A DNA stretch of 64,000 nucleotides from GCA-2705995 sp965661625 (GCA_965661625.1 CBFIEM010000008.1:62001-126000); one strand, 5' to 3'. Positions 9,701 to 17,852 are shown, numbered from the stretch's first letter. The notes: generated from the letters alone by a model not told the origin. Numbers and translations: made by a program.

Positions 9701-10205
9701 TAATTTGACCTGAAAGCTGTAAGTTCAAATTGGAATTAACTCCTAAATTCTGATTATTACCTACTGAAATCCCCCTTGAAATACTTCCCTGCTTTTGGAG
9801 CTCATTGAATTGAAAACTGCTACTCGGCTTAGGTAAAGCCTCATATTTAAATGGGTTTTTTATGCCCTCAACTTCGCGGAGCATGAGTTGTTTATCCTTA
9901 TTGCTATAAACACGGCTGAAGTCATACGTCAACCTGCGATATGAAATCACCACAGGTTCTTTGGGGTAGGTAGCACGCCAAATTAAAGCATTCAATGAAT
10001 CAACAAAGTGATAATCATTTTGGGTATAACCCTGAATAGCTAATGAAGAAGGGAGAATTGGAACACTGTCTAATCGGATTGTATCAGCTTGAATAAATAG
10101 GGTGCGAGAAACTAACCCACTGCGCTCTTGTCCCCTAATTAGAGATGAAAACAGTAAGCAAATTACTAGCACAAACCCACGCGATGCTCTATTCAAACCA
10201 TTCAA
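6744..10205 (-). CDS. large SprA-like outer-membrane beta-barrel protein
   Basis: This 1153-aa exported protein has an N-terminal signal (FVLVICLLFSSLIRGQ) and a C-terminus rich in alternating beta strands ending IRAYF, with the terminal Phe typical of barrel proteins. About residues 140-215 carry the motif SISRGISVGNNQ...SNLNLQLSGQITDG...ISDNNVPIQPEGNTQQLQEFDQ, also found in the T9SS translocon protein SprA, but the protein is under half of SprA's length. A segment GVYTWIDYNDNDIQELNEFE (about 840) is another shared feature. The start is probably TTG at 10205, 6 nt after a TAAATTCG box; TTG 10196 is an alternative. Function is unknown; an outer-membrane assembly or secretion role is inferred from the SprA-like motif. 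Confidence 0.75.
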   Translation of the reverse strand: MNGLNRASRGFVLVICLLFSSLIRGQERSGLVSRTLFIQADTIRLDSVPILPSSLAIQGYTQNDYHFVDSLNALIWRATYPKEPVVISYRRLTYDFSRVYSNKDKQLMLREVEGIKNPFKYEALPKPSSSFQFNELQKQGSISRGISVGNNQNLGVNSNLNLQLSGQITDGVGIAAAISDNNVPIQPEGNTQQLQEFDQVYIQVFKANTKLVAGDFQLEQPESFFLKYKKRLRGGLFETRIPLKSDTAKYLRVQASASVSRGKFARNIIQGIEGNQGPYRLTGSENERFIIALGGTERVYIDGVLLKRGQENDYTIDYNRAEVVFTAKQLITKDKRIVIEFQYTSQTYARSLIQSELNYASDRLVLNFSAYSEQDGKNQPLQQDLSDEAKNRLSEVGDRLDKAFSSGVQDVGFDNGRVRYALQIDSSAGQIDSIFYYSTNPDSARYEVSFSFVGSGQGNYREVASSANGQVYEYVQPVSGVPQGSYEPIILLISPKRRQMFTLNGAYKVSKRTSVQFETAISNFDANTFSSLDGNDNVGNAFKVGVKTSRWLNQSRKAWRFEGEVNHEQVSDNFSEIERFRSVEFDRDWNIRDLSIQGNQYLPEVFGTLTHPEIGTIRAGSKWYQTTGNYSAVRHQFTTNLNTDSYQANVDASFVNASGEVVATNFYRHKSQLKKKFKSWSIGYKDDFENNLRKDSLGELSQAAYRFWEWEVFATNNDSAANNYRVWYNQRYDFGVSRKELSQSTRGESTGLEFGLLKNRKSQLKGKVTYRSLQVLNDSIYQLEPENSVLGRLEYTARMLKNGVITTTFFEVGSGLEESREFVYVEVNPGQGVYTWIDYNDNDIQELNEFEVAPFPDQANFIRVFTQSNNFTRVFTNQFSQSLNITPKAFISEESSLAFLHKFSNQTTYRIDRKTNREEDVNRFNPFVSDLADSNIIALNTAIRNSLFFNRVNPIYGVEYTFLDNRSKRLLTNGNESRGTLSNAVDLRVNPAQYIQLNIKAERSTKSNRSEFFESRSYEIESASIQPKLTYQPNSDWNISGAYKYRERNNSYLEADDQLFDQRISVAARVTRVSKGSIQLDVALIDLEYEGSRGGAVSFEMLEGLQEGRNATWAFIIQRNIGEFLQLNLTYNGRQGEVGSAIHAGGASIRAYF

Positions 10206-10211
10206 TTCCGA

Positions 10212-10219
10212 CGAATTTA
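10212..10219 (-). promoter_or_regulatory. promoter -10 box of the SprA-like gene (TAAATTCG)
   Basis: TAnnTTCG variant on the minus strand, 6 nt before the proposed TTG start. It lies 17 bp from the divergent xth -10 box, so the two promoters overlap. Confidence 0.45.
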
Positions 10220-10236
10220 GCTAATCCACTTCTAGT

Positions 10237-10244
10237 TACCTTTG
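10237..10244 (+). promoter_or_regulatory. xth promoter -10 box (TACCTTTG)
   Basis: A perfect TAnnTTTG box 24 nt before ATG 10269. A longer reading from TTG 10242 would start inside this box, which supports the downstream ATG. Confidence 0.6.
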
Positions 10245-10268
10245 CTTGAACGATTGAGTTTTGATTTT

Positions 10269-11027
10269 ATGCTATTTATATCCTACAACCTCAATGGTAT
10301 TCGAGCAGCACTTAGGAAAGGACTCTTGCCATGGGTGGCAGCTACCAAAGCTGATTTCATCGGTTTTCAAGAATTAAAAGCTCACATCAAAGACTTCGAC
10401 CCCAAGTCTTTCAATGAAATGGGGTATAATACCTATTGGAATCCTGCAGAGCAAAAAGGGTATAGCGGAATAGGTATTTTAACTAAACAGACTCCTAGCA
10501 ACGTTCATTATGGACTAAATCACCCTCAGCTCGACAAGGAGGGACGTGTTATAACACTGTCATTTCATGACTTCCACTTAATCAATGCATACTTTCCTAG
10601 TGGAGCTTCCCATCCTAAGAGGCAAGAGCTCAAAATCCAATTCTTGTCAGCGCTGAAAGAACACATAAATTCACTTGAACATCAAAATGTTATTTTAATG
10701 GGAGACTTTAATATCGCCCATAAACCTCAGGATATTTACAACCCAAACAACTACAATGAAAGTCCAGGGTTTACTCAGGCTGAAAGGCAATGGATGGATG
10801 AATTGCTTCAAAACTTTAACGATGCATTCAGAACTTACAACAACCAGCCAGATAATTATACGTGGTGGCCTCACAAGAAGCAGTCTCGCCTTCGGAATTT
10901 AGGGTGGAGGATTGATTACATTTTATATCGTGGGAATAAATTTTCCAACCTTATTCGCAGCAATCACCTTACTGCCGCGTTACATAGCGATCATTGTCCA
11001 GTTCTGGCACAGTTCGCTAAACCTTGA
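10269..11027 (+). CDS. xth: exodeoxyribonuclease III (AP endonuclease)
   Basis: This 252-aa enzyme of the EEP superfamily cuts at abasic sites and has 3'-5' exonuclease activity in base excision repair. Motifs in order: ISYNLNGIRAALRKG at the N-terminus, DFIGFQELK with the metal-binding Glu, NAYFPSG, LMGDFNIAH, WRIDYIL and a C-terminal SDHCPV with the catalytic Asp-His. ATG 10269 is chosen because the in-frame TTG at 10242 overlaps the promoter. The gene is monocistronic, and its stop codon sits inside a 7-bp hairpin. Confidence 0.95.
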   Translation: MLFISYNLNGIRAALRKGLLPWVAATKADFIGFQELKAHIKDFDPKSFNEMGYNTYWNPAEQKGYSGIGILTKQTPSNVHYGLNHPQLDKEGRVITLSFHDFHLINAYFPSGASHPKRQELKIQFLSALKEHINSLEHQNVILMGDFNIAHKPQDIYNPNNYNESPGFTQAERQWMDELLQNFNDAFRTYNNQPDNYTWWPHKKQSRLRNLGWRIDYILYRGNKFSNLIRSNHLTAALHSDHCPVLAQFAKP

Positions 11028-11040
11028 GGTTATTCAAGGT
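11021..11040 (+). terminator. possible terminator of xth
   Basis: A perfect 7-bp inverted repeat (ACCTTGA / TCAAGGT, loop of 6) begins at the xth stop codon and is followed by CTTATTGTTT, only a partial T-tract. Termination is plausible but weaker than at the other sites. Confidence 0.4.
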
Positions 11041-11118
11041 CTTATTGTTTATAAGTAATAAAGGTCCATCAATAAATTACCCCCCGGGTCTGTTACTTTG
11101 TGTTAAACTTTGAAAACA

Positions 11119-12150
11119 ATGGTATTACGCAATTTTAAAGTCAATTTAACGGTCTTGGCGCTTGTCTTATTTGTTGTTGGTTGCATTCCTCCAAAACAGG
11201 TAGAAGACCTTAAATCCAAATACTCAAAGTGCGAGGAAGAGCGTGATTACCTCAGCGGAAAGAACCAGGAGTTAGAACGAGCTTTAACCGAAAGTAAGTC
11301 GAATGCGAGTCAATTAGAGCGTGAATACAAAGAAATGGCAAAAGACACCGCTGATTACGGCAAACGTATCCGCAAAGCCATACGGGATTTGGAAAAGCAA
11401 CGCGCCATTAATAATGAGCTAAAGGAAATTCAAACATCTCGCACAAGTGGAGCCGAAGCAGAAAACAAAAAACTTATAGCTGAACTTCAAGTAAAAATGG
11501 AGGAGCTTCAAGATAAAGAAGATGCTCTCAAGCGATTGGAGCAGGAGCTGAATGAAAAACGCAAGAACTTAGATCTCCTAAATGCTGAATTGGAGAAACG
11601 TGAAGCCCGGGTAAAAGAATTAGAAGATCTGATTGCCCAAAAAGATGCAGCAGTTCGCGCATTAAAGGACAAAATTAAGGCTGCACTATCGGGGTTTGCT
11701 GATAAAGGAATTCAAGTAGAACAGCGAAATGGCCGCGTGTACGTTTCCATGGAAGCTCAGCTTCTTTTCGCCAGCGGAAGCACATCAGTAGGAGCAAGAG
11801 GGAAAGAAGCAATCATTCAGCTGGCTGAAGCTCTACAAGAACAAACAGACCTAACTATTCTCGTTGAAGGTCATACGGACAATGACCCTATCCGCAGCTC
11901 TTTCATTAAAGACAACTGGGACCTCTCTGTAATGCGCGCCACATCGGTAGTTCGAATAATGACCGAGAACAGCTCCATCAACCCGCTCATTCTAACTGCT
12001 GCAGGAAGGGGAGAATACCTTCCAATAGCTCCAAATGACAACGCTACTAACAAAGCTAAGAATAGAAGGATTGAGGTAATTCTTACTCCAAACCTCGATA
12101 AGCTTTTCGAGATTTTAGAAGAAGGTTCTACAACTGCTACTCAAGATTGA
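11119..12150 (+). CDS. OmpA-family lipoprotein with long coiled coil
   Basis: The protein (343 aa from ATG 11119) starts with a lipoprotein signal peptide ending FVVGCIPP, so the mature N-terminal Cys is likely lipidated. Residues of about 35-190 form an almost continuous charged coiled coil rich in Glu and Lys. The C-terminal third is an OmpA/MotB peptidoglycan-binding domain (LLFASGSTSVG..., VEGHTDNDPI, LSVMRATSVV, AAGRGEYLPIAPN, NRRIEVIL). It probably ties the outer membrane to peptidoglycan across the periplasm. TTG 11110 is an alternative start. The gene ends with a very strong terminator. Confidence 0.9.
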   Translation: MVLRNFKVNLTVLALVLFVVGCIPPKQVEDLKSKYSKCEEERDYLSGKNQELERALTESKSNASQLEREYKEMAKDTADYGKRIRKAIRDLEKQRAINNELKEIQTSRTSGAEAENKKLIAELQVKMEELQDKEDALKRLEQELNEKRKNLDLLNAELEKREARVKELEDLIAQKDAAVRALKDKIKAALSGFADKGIQVEQRNGRVYVSMEAQLLFASGSTSVGARGKEAIIQLAEALQEQTDLTILVEGHTDNDPIRSSFIKDNWDLSVMRATSVVRIMTENSSINPLILTAAGRGEYLPIAPNDNATNKAKNRRIEVILTPNLDKLFEILEEGSTTATQD

Positions 12151-12169
12151 GTAGATTTTTCGCTCTAAT

Positions 12170-12200
12170 AAAAAGCGTTGTAAGACCTACAACGCTTTTT
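12170..12200 (+). terminator. intrinsic terminator of the OmpA-like gene
   Basis: A 13-bp perfect stem (AAAAAGCGTTGTA and its complement) with a 5-nt loop, followed by ATTTTTTG. It is 20 nt downstream of the stop codon and could act in both directions. Confidence 0.9.
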
Positions 12201-12251
12201 ATTTTTTGATTAATGAACCAAATGCACCAGCCATTCGTTGATTTAAAGCCC

Positions 12252-12259
12252 TAAATTTG
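12252..12259 (+). promoter_or_regulatory. promoter -10 box of second S41 protease (TAAATTTG)
   Basis: A perfect TAnnTTTG box ending 8 nt before the ATG, giving a leader of only a few nucleotides. Confidence 0.55.
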
Positions 12260-12267
12260 CGCGCAAT

Positions 12268-13863
12268 ATGAACAAACAATCAACGCTCAAATTATTTCTC
12301 CCAATTATCATTGCCATCTCAATTGTGATTGGCTTCCTTTTAGGAACTGGTTTACCAACATCTGTTTCTAGCTCACCTATAAAAGCACTAAAGGGTAAGA
12401 ACTTCAACATGCTTAATGAAATTATCAATTATGTGGATAATGAGTATGTGGATACGGTTCAGCGGGATGTTTTAATTGAAAATACGGTTCAATACTTACT
12501 TCAAGAATTGGACCCGCATAGTTATTACATTCCAGCAGAAGAGCTTCAGGCCATGAACGAACCATTAGATGGTAACTTCGAGGGGATTGGTATTCAATTC
12601 AACATTCGTAAAGACACCATTGTAGTAGTCACACCTATTTCTGGGGGACCTTCTGAACAAGTAGGCATCAAAGCTGGAGATCGCATTGTTAAGGTAGATG
12701 AAGAAGTTGTTGCTGGTGTAGACATCACCAATGCGGATGTCATGAAAAAACTAAAAGGTGAAAAAGGAACTAAAGTTGAACTAGAGGTATACCGTAGAAA
12801 ATCCGCTCCGCTTAACTTTACCATTACACGAGATCAAATTCCTTATTACAGTGTTGAAGTATCCTATATGATTCGACCAAATACTGGATTTGTGAAAATT
12901 AGCAGGTTTGCTCGAACTACCTATGAAGAGTTTATGGAGGCTTCGAGCAAATTGCTTAAATCCGGGATGGATACGTTAATTCTAGATTTGAGGGGCAATG
13001 GAGGAGGCTACCTGAATGCTGCCGTGAACATTGCAGACGAGCTACTCGATGTAGGAGACTTAATTGTTTACACCGAAGGCCGTGCAAGACCTAGGGAGGA
13101 GTACTTTAGCACTAAGGCGGGTAGCTTAAAAGATCTACCGCTAAAAGTCCTCATTGATGAAGGGTCCGCTTCAGCTAGTGAAATCCTGGCAGGCGCAATT
13201 CAAGACAATGATCGCGGAACTATTATTGGTAGAAGATCATTTGGAAAGGGACTGGTTCAGGAACAAACGATGTGGCCAGATGGTAGTGCGACAAGGCTTA
13301 CAATTGCTCGTTATTACACTCCTACTGGAAGGTGCATTCAACGCCCTTATGAATCAGGAACTAAAGCATATCAAGAAGCCATTTATGATCGCTATGAGAA
13401 TGGTGAACTTTATTCTGCGGATAGTATCACACTTCCCGACTCGTTAAAATATACTACGGCTGGTGGAAAAGTTGTTTACGGTGGAGGGGGAATAATGCCT
13501 GACCAATTTGTTCCTGCTGATACCTCTGGGGTTTCACCATATTTCAACGCAGTTGTTTACAGAGGGCTCATTTATGAGTTTGCTTTTAACTATGTAGATC
13601 AGAACCGAAAATCACTGAACGAGAAGTACTCCAGTGCGGAAGATTTCCATGGAGCAGTAAAAAATACTGGTATTTATGATGAGTTTACTGCCTTTGCACA
13701 ATCAAAAGGTGTTGATAAAGAAATGCAAGGAGCAGCTGATTCGAGCAATTTAATTCAACTTCGACTAGCGGCATACATTGCTCGGAATGTGTGGGGTAGT
13801 GAAGGGTTCTACTTTTTCTTAAACCGCGATGATTTAACAGTTAAGCAAGCTTTGCCTCAGTAA
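12268..13863 (+). CDS. S41 family C-terminal processing peptidase (second copy)
   Basis: This 531-aa CtpA/Prc-type serine protease has an N-terminal membrane anchor or signal (about 8-28), a PDZ domain (about 100-180 with FEGIGIQF and VGIKAGDRI), and the S41 core. The dyad is Ser302 in GSASASE and Lys327 in FGKGLVQ, spaced by 25. It resembles the 1718-3376 copy in order and length but differs along most of its sequence, so the two are old paralogues rather than a recent duplication. It acts on periplasmic substrates. It stands alone between the OmpA-like gene and the convergent prenyl synthase. Confidence 0.93.
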   Translation: MNKQSTLKLFLPIIIAISIVIGFLLGTGLPTSVSSSPIKALKGKNFNMLNEIINYVDNEYVDTVQRDVLIENTVQYLLQELDPHSYYIPAEELQAMNEPLDGNFEGIGIQFNIRKDTIVVVTPISGGPSEQVGIKAGDRIVKVDEEVVAGVDITNADVMKKLKGEKGTKVELEVYRRKSAPLNFTITRDQIPYYSVEVSYMIRPNTGFVKISRFARTTYEEFMEASSKLLKSGMDTLILDLRGNGGGYLNAAVNIADELLDVGDLIVYTEGRARPREEYFSTKAGSLKDLPLKVLIDEGSASASEILAGAIQDNDRGTIIGRRSFGKGLVQEQTMWPDGSATRLTIARYYTPTGRCIQRPYESGTKAYQEAIYDRYENGELYSADSITLPDSLKYTTAGGKVVYGGGGIMPDQFVPADTSGVSPYFNAVVYRGLIYEFAFNYVDQNRKSLNEKYSSAEDFHGAVKNTGIYDEFTAFAQSKGVDKEMQGAADSSNLIQLRLAAYIARNVWGSEGFYFFLNRDDLTVKQALPQ

Positions 13864-13870
13864 GGTATGG

Positions 13871-14845
13871 CTATTTAGTTCGATTAACGGTGTAATGAAT
13901 CAATGACTCCAACGATAAACGGGCTTCACCTTCAGGAAAAGTTGCGAGAATCTGTAAGGATTCATCCACAAGTTCATTCATCACTTTAATTGCGTAGTTA
14001 ATGCCTCCACTTTCCAATACAAACTCCACGACCTCTTTTACCTTAGCAGGATCCTCATTGTGATTTTTCACCAAGTTTACTATCCTTTTTCGCGTGCTGC
14101 TTGTAGTGTTATTAAGGGCGTAAATTAAAGGAAGGGTGGTTTTCTTTTCCTTGATATCAATTCCCGTCGGCTTTCCTATTGATTTTCCGTCGCCATAATC
14201 GAATAAGTCATCCTTAATTTGAAATGCTATCCCTACTTTTTCACCAAATAATCGTGCTCTTTCTATTTCTTCGTCATCTTCACTTACACTTGCAACTCCC
14301 GTGGCACAGCATGCAGCTATTAACGTGGCAGTCTTTTGACGAATAATATCAAAATATACCTCCTCATCAAGGTTTAACTTTCGCGACTTTTCTATCTGGA
14401 GCAATTCACCTTCACTCATCTCCCTTACTGCATTAGAAACAATTCTCAAAAGCTTAAACTCGCCCCGATCAACTGCAAGTAGTAAACCTCTTGAGAGTAA
14501 GTAGTCTCCAACGAGAACTGCAATCTTATTCTTCCACAATGCATTTATCGAAAAGAACCCCCTACGCTGATAAGCATCGTCAACAACATCGTCGTGAACT
14601 AAAGTAGCAGTATGAAGGAGTTCAATTAATGAAGCTGCGTTGAACGTACTTTCACCAATTTTTCCGGCCATTTTCGCTGAAAGAAAAACGAACATTGGTC
14701 GAATCTGTTTTCCTTTTCGCTTAACAATAAAGTGCGTGATTTTATCCAACAATGCGACATTGGATTTCATGCTGAGTCTGAATTTTTTTTCAAACTCTAC
14801 CATCTCACCTGTAATCGGTGCTTTTATTTCCTTGATGGATGCCAT
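13871..14845 (-). CDS. polyprenyl diphosphate synthase (long-chain, IspB-like)
   Basis: This 324-aa all-helical trans-prenyltransferase elongates allylic diphosphates with IPP. The first Asp-rich motif is LVHDDVVDDAYQRRG (about 78-92) and the second is IKDDLFDY (about 210). The residues just before the first motif are small and polar (LLHTAT), typical of long-chain enzymes supplying the quinone side chain. ATG 14845 is chosen: the in-frame GTG at 14852-14854 overlaps the -10 box. Exact product length cannot be read from the sequence. A shorter-chain paralogue is at 28769-29734. Confidence 0.88.
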   Translation of the reverse strand: MASIKEIKAPITGEMVEFEKKFRLSMKSNVALLDKITHFIVKRKGKQIRPMFVFLSAKMAGKIGESTFNAASLIELLHTATLVHDDVVDDAYQRRGFFSINALWKNKIAVLVGDYLLSRGLLLAVDRGEFKLLRIVSNAVREMSEGELLQIEKSRKLNLDEEVYFDIIRQKTATLIAACCATGVASVSEDDEEIERARLFGEKVGIAFQIKDDLFDYGDGKSIGKPTGIDIKEKKTTLPLIYALNNTTSSTRKRIVNLVKNHNEDPAKVKEVVEFVLESGGINYAIKVMNELVDESLQILATFPEGEARLSLESLIHYTVNRTK

Positions 14846-14853
14846 TAAGGGCA

Positions 14854-14861
14854 CAAATATA
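14854..14861 (-). promoter_or_regulatory. prenyl synthase promoter -10 box (TATATTTG)
   Basis: A perfect TAnnTTTG on the minus strand, ending 8 nt before ATG 14845. It fixes the start codon choice. Confidence 0.55.
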
Positions 14862-14891
14862 CCTATTGAAATGGATGGAATCGTAAAAATA

Positions 14892-15950
14892 TTACTCGGC
14901 AGTAGTAACTTGATTTTTATTAGCTAGCTGTCCACAAGCCGCATCAATATCTTTACCACGAGAGCGACGTATAGTTACATTGACTCCTTCAGACTCTAAG
15001 TAGTGTGCAAATCGATCGACAACTTTTACCTCTGCACGCTCAAACTCAGCATCATCTATTGGATTATACTCAATGATATTCACTTTTACTGGGAATCGTT
15101 TGCAAAGTGACACCAACTCTTTGGCATCGTCTAGCGAGTCGTTGAACGCTTTAAAAATAATGTATTCAAACGTTAATGCCCCTTTTGTTTTTTGAAAAAA
15201 GTAGTCCAACGAATCCATTAATACTTCAAGTGTGTTTGAGTCATTAATAGGCATAATTTCAGAACGTTTTTTATCGTTCGCAGCATGCAGAGATAAGGCG
15301 AGGTTAAAACGAACATTATCGTCAGCTAACTTCCGAATTTGACGAGCGATTCCGGCGGTTGATACAGTAATTCGTTTTGGAGACATTCCCAGTCCATCAG
15401 ATGCCGTAATGCGGTCCACTGAATCCATCAAGCCCTTGTAGTTAAGCAACGGCTCACCCATGCCCATGTAAACGATATTACTCAACGGCTTACCAAACTT
15501 CTCTTCACTTTGCTTATTAATTCCAACAACCTGATCTACAATTTCATGCCCCTTTAAATTTCGAAGGCGTTTCAGCTTGCCCGTGGCACAAAACTTACAA
15601 CTTAAGCTACACCCAATTTGAGAAGAGATGCATGCCGTAAACCTAGAGTCGGTCGGTATAAGAACACCTTCTACAACGCTATTGTCATGTAATTTAAATG
15701 CCGACTTGATTGTCCCATCATCACTATGTTGCTCTTCTGCCAGTGTTAAATGGGGTAATTCAAAGTGCTCTTCTAGCTCCGAGCGTTGAGCAATGGAAAG
15801 GTTGGTCATTTCGTCAAAACTCTTTGCCTGACGTTTCCATAGCCAGTCGTATACTTGACTTCCTCTAAAAGATTGTTCTCCTTGTTCAACAAACCACTTT
15901 TGCAGTTCTTCTCGACTCCAAGTTCTAATGTCAGATTTACGCTGTGCCAT
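14892..15950 (-). CDS. rlmN: 23S rRNA (adenine2503-C2)-methyltransferase
   Basis: This 352-aa radical SAM enzyme methylates A2503 of 23S rRNA and A37 of some tRNAs. The radical SAM cluster is C114-x3-C118-x2-C121 (GCSLSCKFCATG), followed by VYMGMGEPLLNY (SAM-binding GGE-like region), the ALSLHAAND segment, and a C-terminal Cys339 in the AACGQL motif that forms the methyl-transfer intermediate. Length is normal. Its TACATTTG -10 box ends only 4 nt before the ATG, so the mRNA is probably leaderless. It precedes the separately promoted prenyl synthase. Confidence 0.96.
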   Translation of the reverse strand: MAQRKSDIRTWSREELQKWFVEQGEQSFRGSQVYDWLWKRQAKSFDEMTNLSIAQRSELEEHFELPHLTLAEEQHSDDGTIKSAFKLHDNSVVEGVLIPTDSRFTACISSQIGCSLSCKFCATGKLKRLRNLKGHEIVDQVVGINKQSEEKFGKPLSNIVYMGMGEPLLNYKGLMDSVDRITASDGLGMSPKRITVSTAGIARQIRKLADDNVRFNLALSLHAANDKKRSEIMPINDSNTLEVLMDSLDYFFQKTKGALTFEYIIFKAFNDSLDDAKELVSLCKRFPVKVNIIEYNPIDDAEFERAEVKVVDRFAHYLESEGVNVTIRRSRGKDIDAACGQLANKNQVTTAE

Positions 15951-15954
15951 ATTA

Positions 15955-15962
15955 CAAATGTA
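15955..15962 (-). promoter_or_regulatory. rlmN promoter -10 box (TACATTTG)
   Basis: A perfect TAnnTTTG with only 4 nt between the box and the ATG, consistent with a leaderless transcript. Confidence 0.6.
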
Positions 15963-15967
15963 AGGCT

Positions 15968-16000
15968 AAAAAAAAGCAGCGAACTTTACGAACGCTGCTT
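15968..16000 (-). terminator. intrinsic terminator of queA
   Basis: An 8-bp stem (AAGCAGCG / CGCTGCTT) with an 11-nt loop is followed on the minus strand by eight T. It lies 25 nt beyond the queA stop and ends the ftsX-to-queA run. Confidence 0.8.
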
Positions 16001-16024
16001 CTCTATTAGTTCAATTCAACATGG

Positions 16025-17074
16025 TTAGATAATCAACATCGCATCACCGTATGAATAGAAACGGTACTCTTCTTTGATTGCCTCTTCATAGGCTTCCATA
16101 ATCAAATCATATCCACCAAAAGCACAGACCATCATTAAGAGTGTCGACTCGCTCTCATGAAAGTTAGTAATCATACTATCTGCAATGCTAAATTCATATG
16201 GAGGAAAGATGAATTTATTTGTCCACCCTTCATAAGGCTTTAAAAACCCATCTGTAGATACAGACGATTCGATAGCTCGCATGGAAGTAGTTCCAACAGC
16301 ACAAACCTTACGTTTATCCCCTTTGGCTTTATTCACCATTCTCACACACTCATCCTCAATAAACATCTCTTCAGAGTCCATCTTATGTTTTGTAAGGTCT
16401 TCAACCTCAACTGGTCTGAATGTACCTAAACCTACATGAAGCGTTAAGTTGGTGAACTCAACACCTTTTATTTCAAGGCGCTTCATTAAGTTTTTACTAA
16501 AATGCGTTCCTGCAGTGGGTGCTGCCACAGCCCCTTCTTTAGCGGCAAAAATTGTTTGAAAGCGATCCGCATCTTCCGGTTCAACTTCCCGATTGATGTA
16601 TTTTGGCAGTGGAGTTTCGCCAAGCTCATAAATCGTTTTCTTAAAATCTTCATAAGGACCATCAAAAAGAAAACGCAATGTTCTACCGCGCGAAGTTGTG
16701 TTATCAATCACCTCAGCAACGAGGGCATCATCCTCTCCAAAATAAAGCTTATTTCCTATTCGGATTTTACGCGCTGGGTCTACCAATACATCCCACAAGC
16801 GACTTTCGCGATTCAATTCACGCAAAAGAAAAACCTCAATTTTAGCTCCGGTTTTTTCTTTATTCCCATACAAACGAGCAGGAAACACACGGGTATCATT
16901 CAATATCATTGTATCTCCTTCATCGAAATAATCAATGACATCTTTAAATCGTTTGTGCTCAATGGTGCCTTCTTTGCGATTAACAACCATCAAACGACTT
17001 TCATCACGATCTTGAGCTGGATGTTGAGCAATCAGCTTTTCGGGAATTTCAATTTTGAACTGAGATAACTTCAT
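16025..17074 (-). CDS. queA: S-adenosylmethionine:tRNA ribosyltransferase-isomerase
   Basis: This 349-aa enzyme transfers and rearranges the ribosyl group of SAM onto 7-aminomethyl-7-deazaguanine in tRNA to give epoxyqueuosine. Family motifs are clear: the N-terminal LIAQHPAQDRDESRLMV, NDTRVFPARLYG, AAPTAGTHF (about 185-195), LHVGLGTFRPV and ITNFHESESTLLM. It is the last gene of the leftward block ftsX - DUF3098 - uppP - truB - queA, but has its own promoter in the 60-bp gap after truB. No other queuosine genes are in the window. Confidence 0.96.
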   Translation of the reverse strand: MKLSQFKIEIPEKLIAQHPAQDRDESRLMVVNRKEGTIEHKRFKDVIDYFDEGDTMILNDTRVFPARLYGNKEKTGAKIEVFLLRELNRESRLWDVLVDPARKIRIGNKLYFGEDDALVAEVIDNTTSRGRTLRFLFDGPYEDFKKTIYELGETPLPKYINREVEPEDADRFQTIFAAKEGAVAAPTAGTHFSKNLMKRLEIKGVEFTNLTLHVGLGTFRPVEVEDLTKHKMDSEEMFIEDECVRMVNKAKGDKRKVCAVGTTSMRAIESSVSTDGFLKPYEGWTNKFIFPPYEFSIADSMITNFHESESTLLMMVCAFGGYDLIMEAYEEAIKEEYRFYSYGDAMLII

Positions 17075-17105
17075 GTACGCTGTTTTTTATTGAAAAACGG
17101 GGCTG

Positions 17106-17113
17106 CAAAAATA
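17106..17113 (-). promoter_or_regulatory. queA promoter -10 box (TATTTTTG)
   Basis: A perfect TAnnTTTG, 31 nt before the ATG. The box end and the first transcribed bases (TTTGCAGCCCCGTTTTT) are identical to those of the rplM promoter. Confidence 0.6.
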
Positions 17114-17134
17114 AGAAAATGAATGGATTATCAA

Positions 17135-17851
17135 TTATCCTTCATCAACGGCATTTTCTCGATAAATATGTTCAACTAGCTCTTCAACGTTCCAAGCTTT
17201 GTCTACGTGATAATCGCCTATTTGTGTTCTTCGCAACTCCGTGAGGTGACCGCCCGAATCAAGTGCCTTACCTAAATCGTATGCCAATGACCTTATGTAA
17301 GTCCCTTTCGAACACTCTACGCGGAACTTAACATCTTTATTTTCAACAGTTATTAATTCAAATGATTTTATGTGTATACGATTTGGCTTTACATGAACCT
17401 CGTCACCAGCGCGAGCTAAATCATAGGCTTTCTTTCCTCCTATTTTCTTAGCCGAAAAAATGGGCGGTAATTGGTCTAGTTCTCCTTCGAAAGAAGCCAT
17501 GGCCTCTCTGATAGCCTCCTCTGTGATATGTTCAGTTGGAAACGTAGCATCAACTGATGTTTCGAGGTCGTAGGAAGGGGTTGTACCACCCAGTCGAATT
17601 GTTCCTGTATACACCTTTTTTTGACCCTGAACACTAGCTATTTGCTTCGTTTCTTTACCAGTACACAAAATCAATAATCCCGTAGCTAAAGGGTCTAATG
17701 TTCCGGCGTGGCCTACTTTAATCTTTTTAATTCCAAAGGCTTTGCGAATAGCATACCTAACTTTTCCAACTACATCAAAAGATGTCCAGTTAAGCGGCTT
17801 ATCAATAAGAAGACGTTGACCGTTCAAATACTTATTCGAGGTAACTTCCAT
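17135..17851 (-). CDS. truB: tRNA pseudouridine(55) synthase
   Basis: This 238-aa enzyme makes pseudouridine 55 in the T-loop of tRNAs. The catalytic motif is VGHAGTLDPLATGLL with Asp53, and DKPLNWTSFDVV and CSKGTYIRSLAYDLG are further family blocks. Length fits the short TruB form without an extra PUA domain. The start lies one base from the uppP stop, so translation is probably coupled. Confidence 0.96.
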   Translation of the reverse strand: MEVTSNKYLNGQRLLIDKPLNWTSFDVVGKVRYAIRKAFGIKKIKVGHAGTLDPLATGLLILCTGKETKQIASVQGQKKVYTGTIRLGGTTPSYDLETSVDATFPTEHITEEAIREAMASFEGELDQLPPIFSAKKIGGKKAYDLARAGDEVHVKPNRIHIKSFELITVENKDVKFRVECSKGTYIRSLAYDLGKALDSGGHLTELRRTQIGDYHVDKAWNVEELVEHIYRENAVDEG

Positions 17852-17852
17852 G

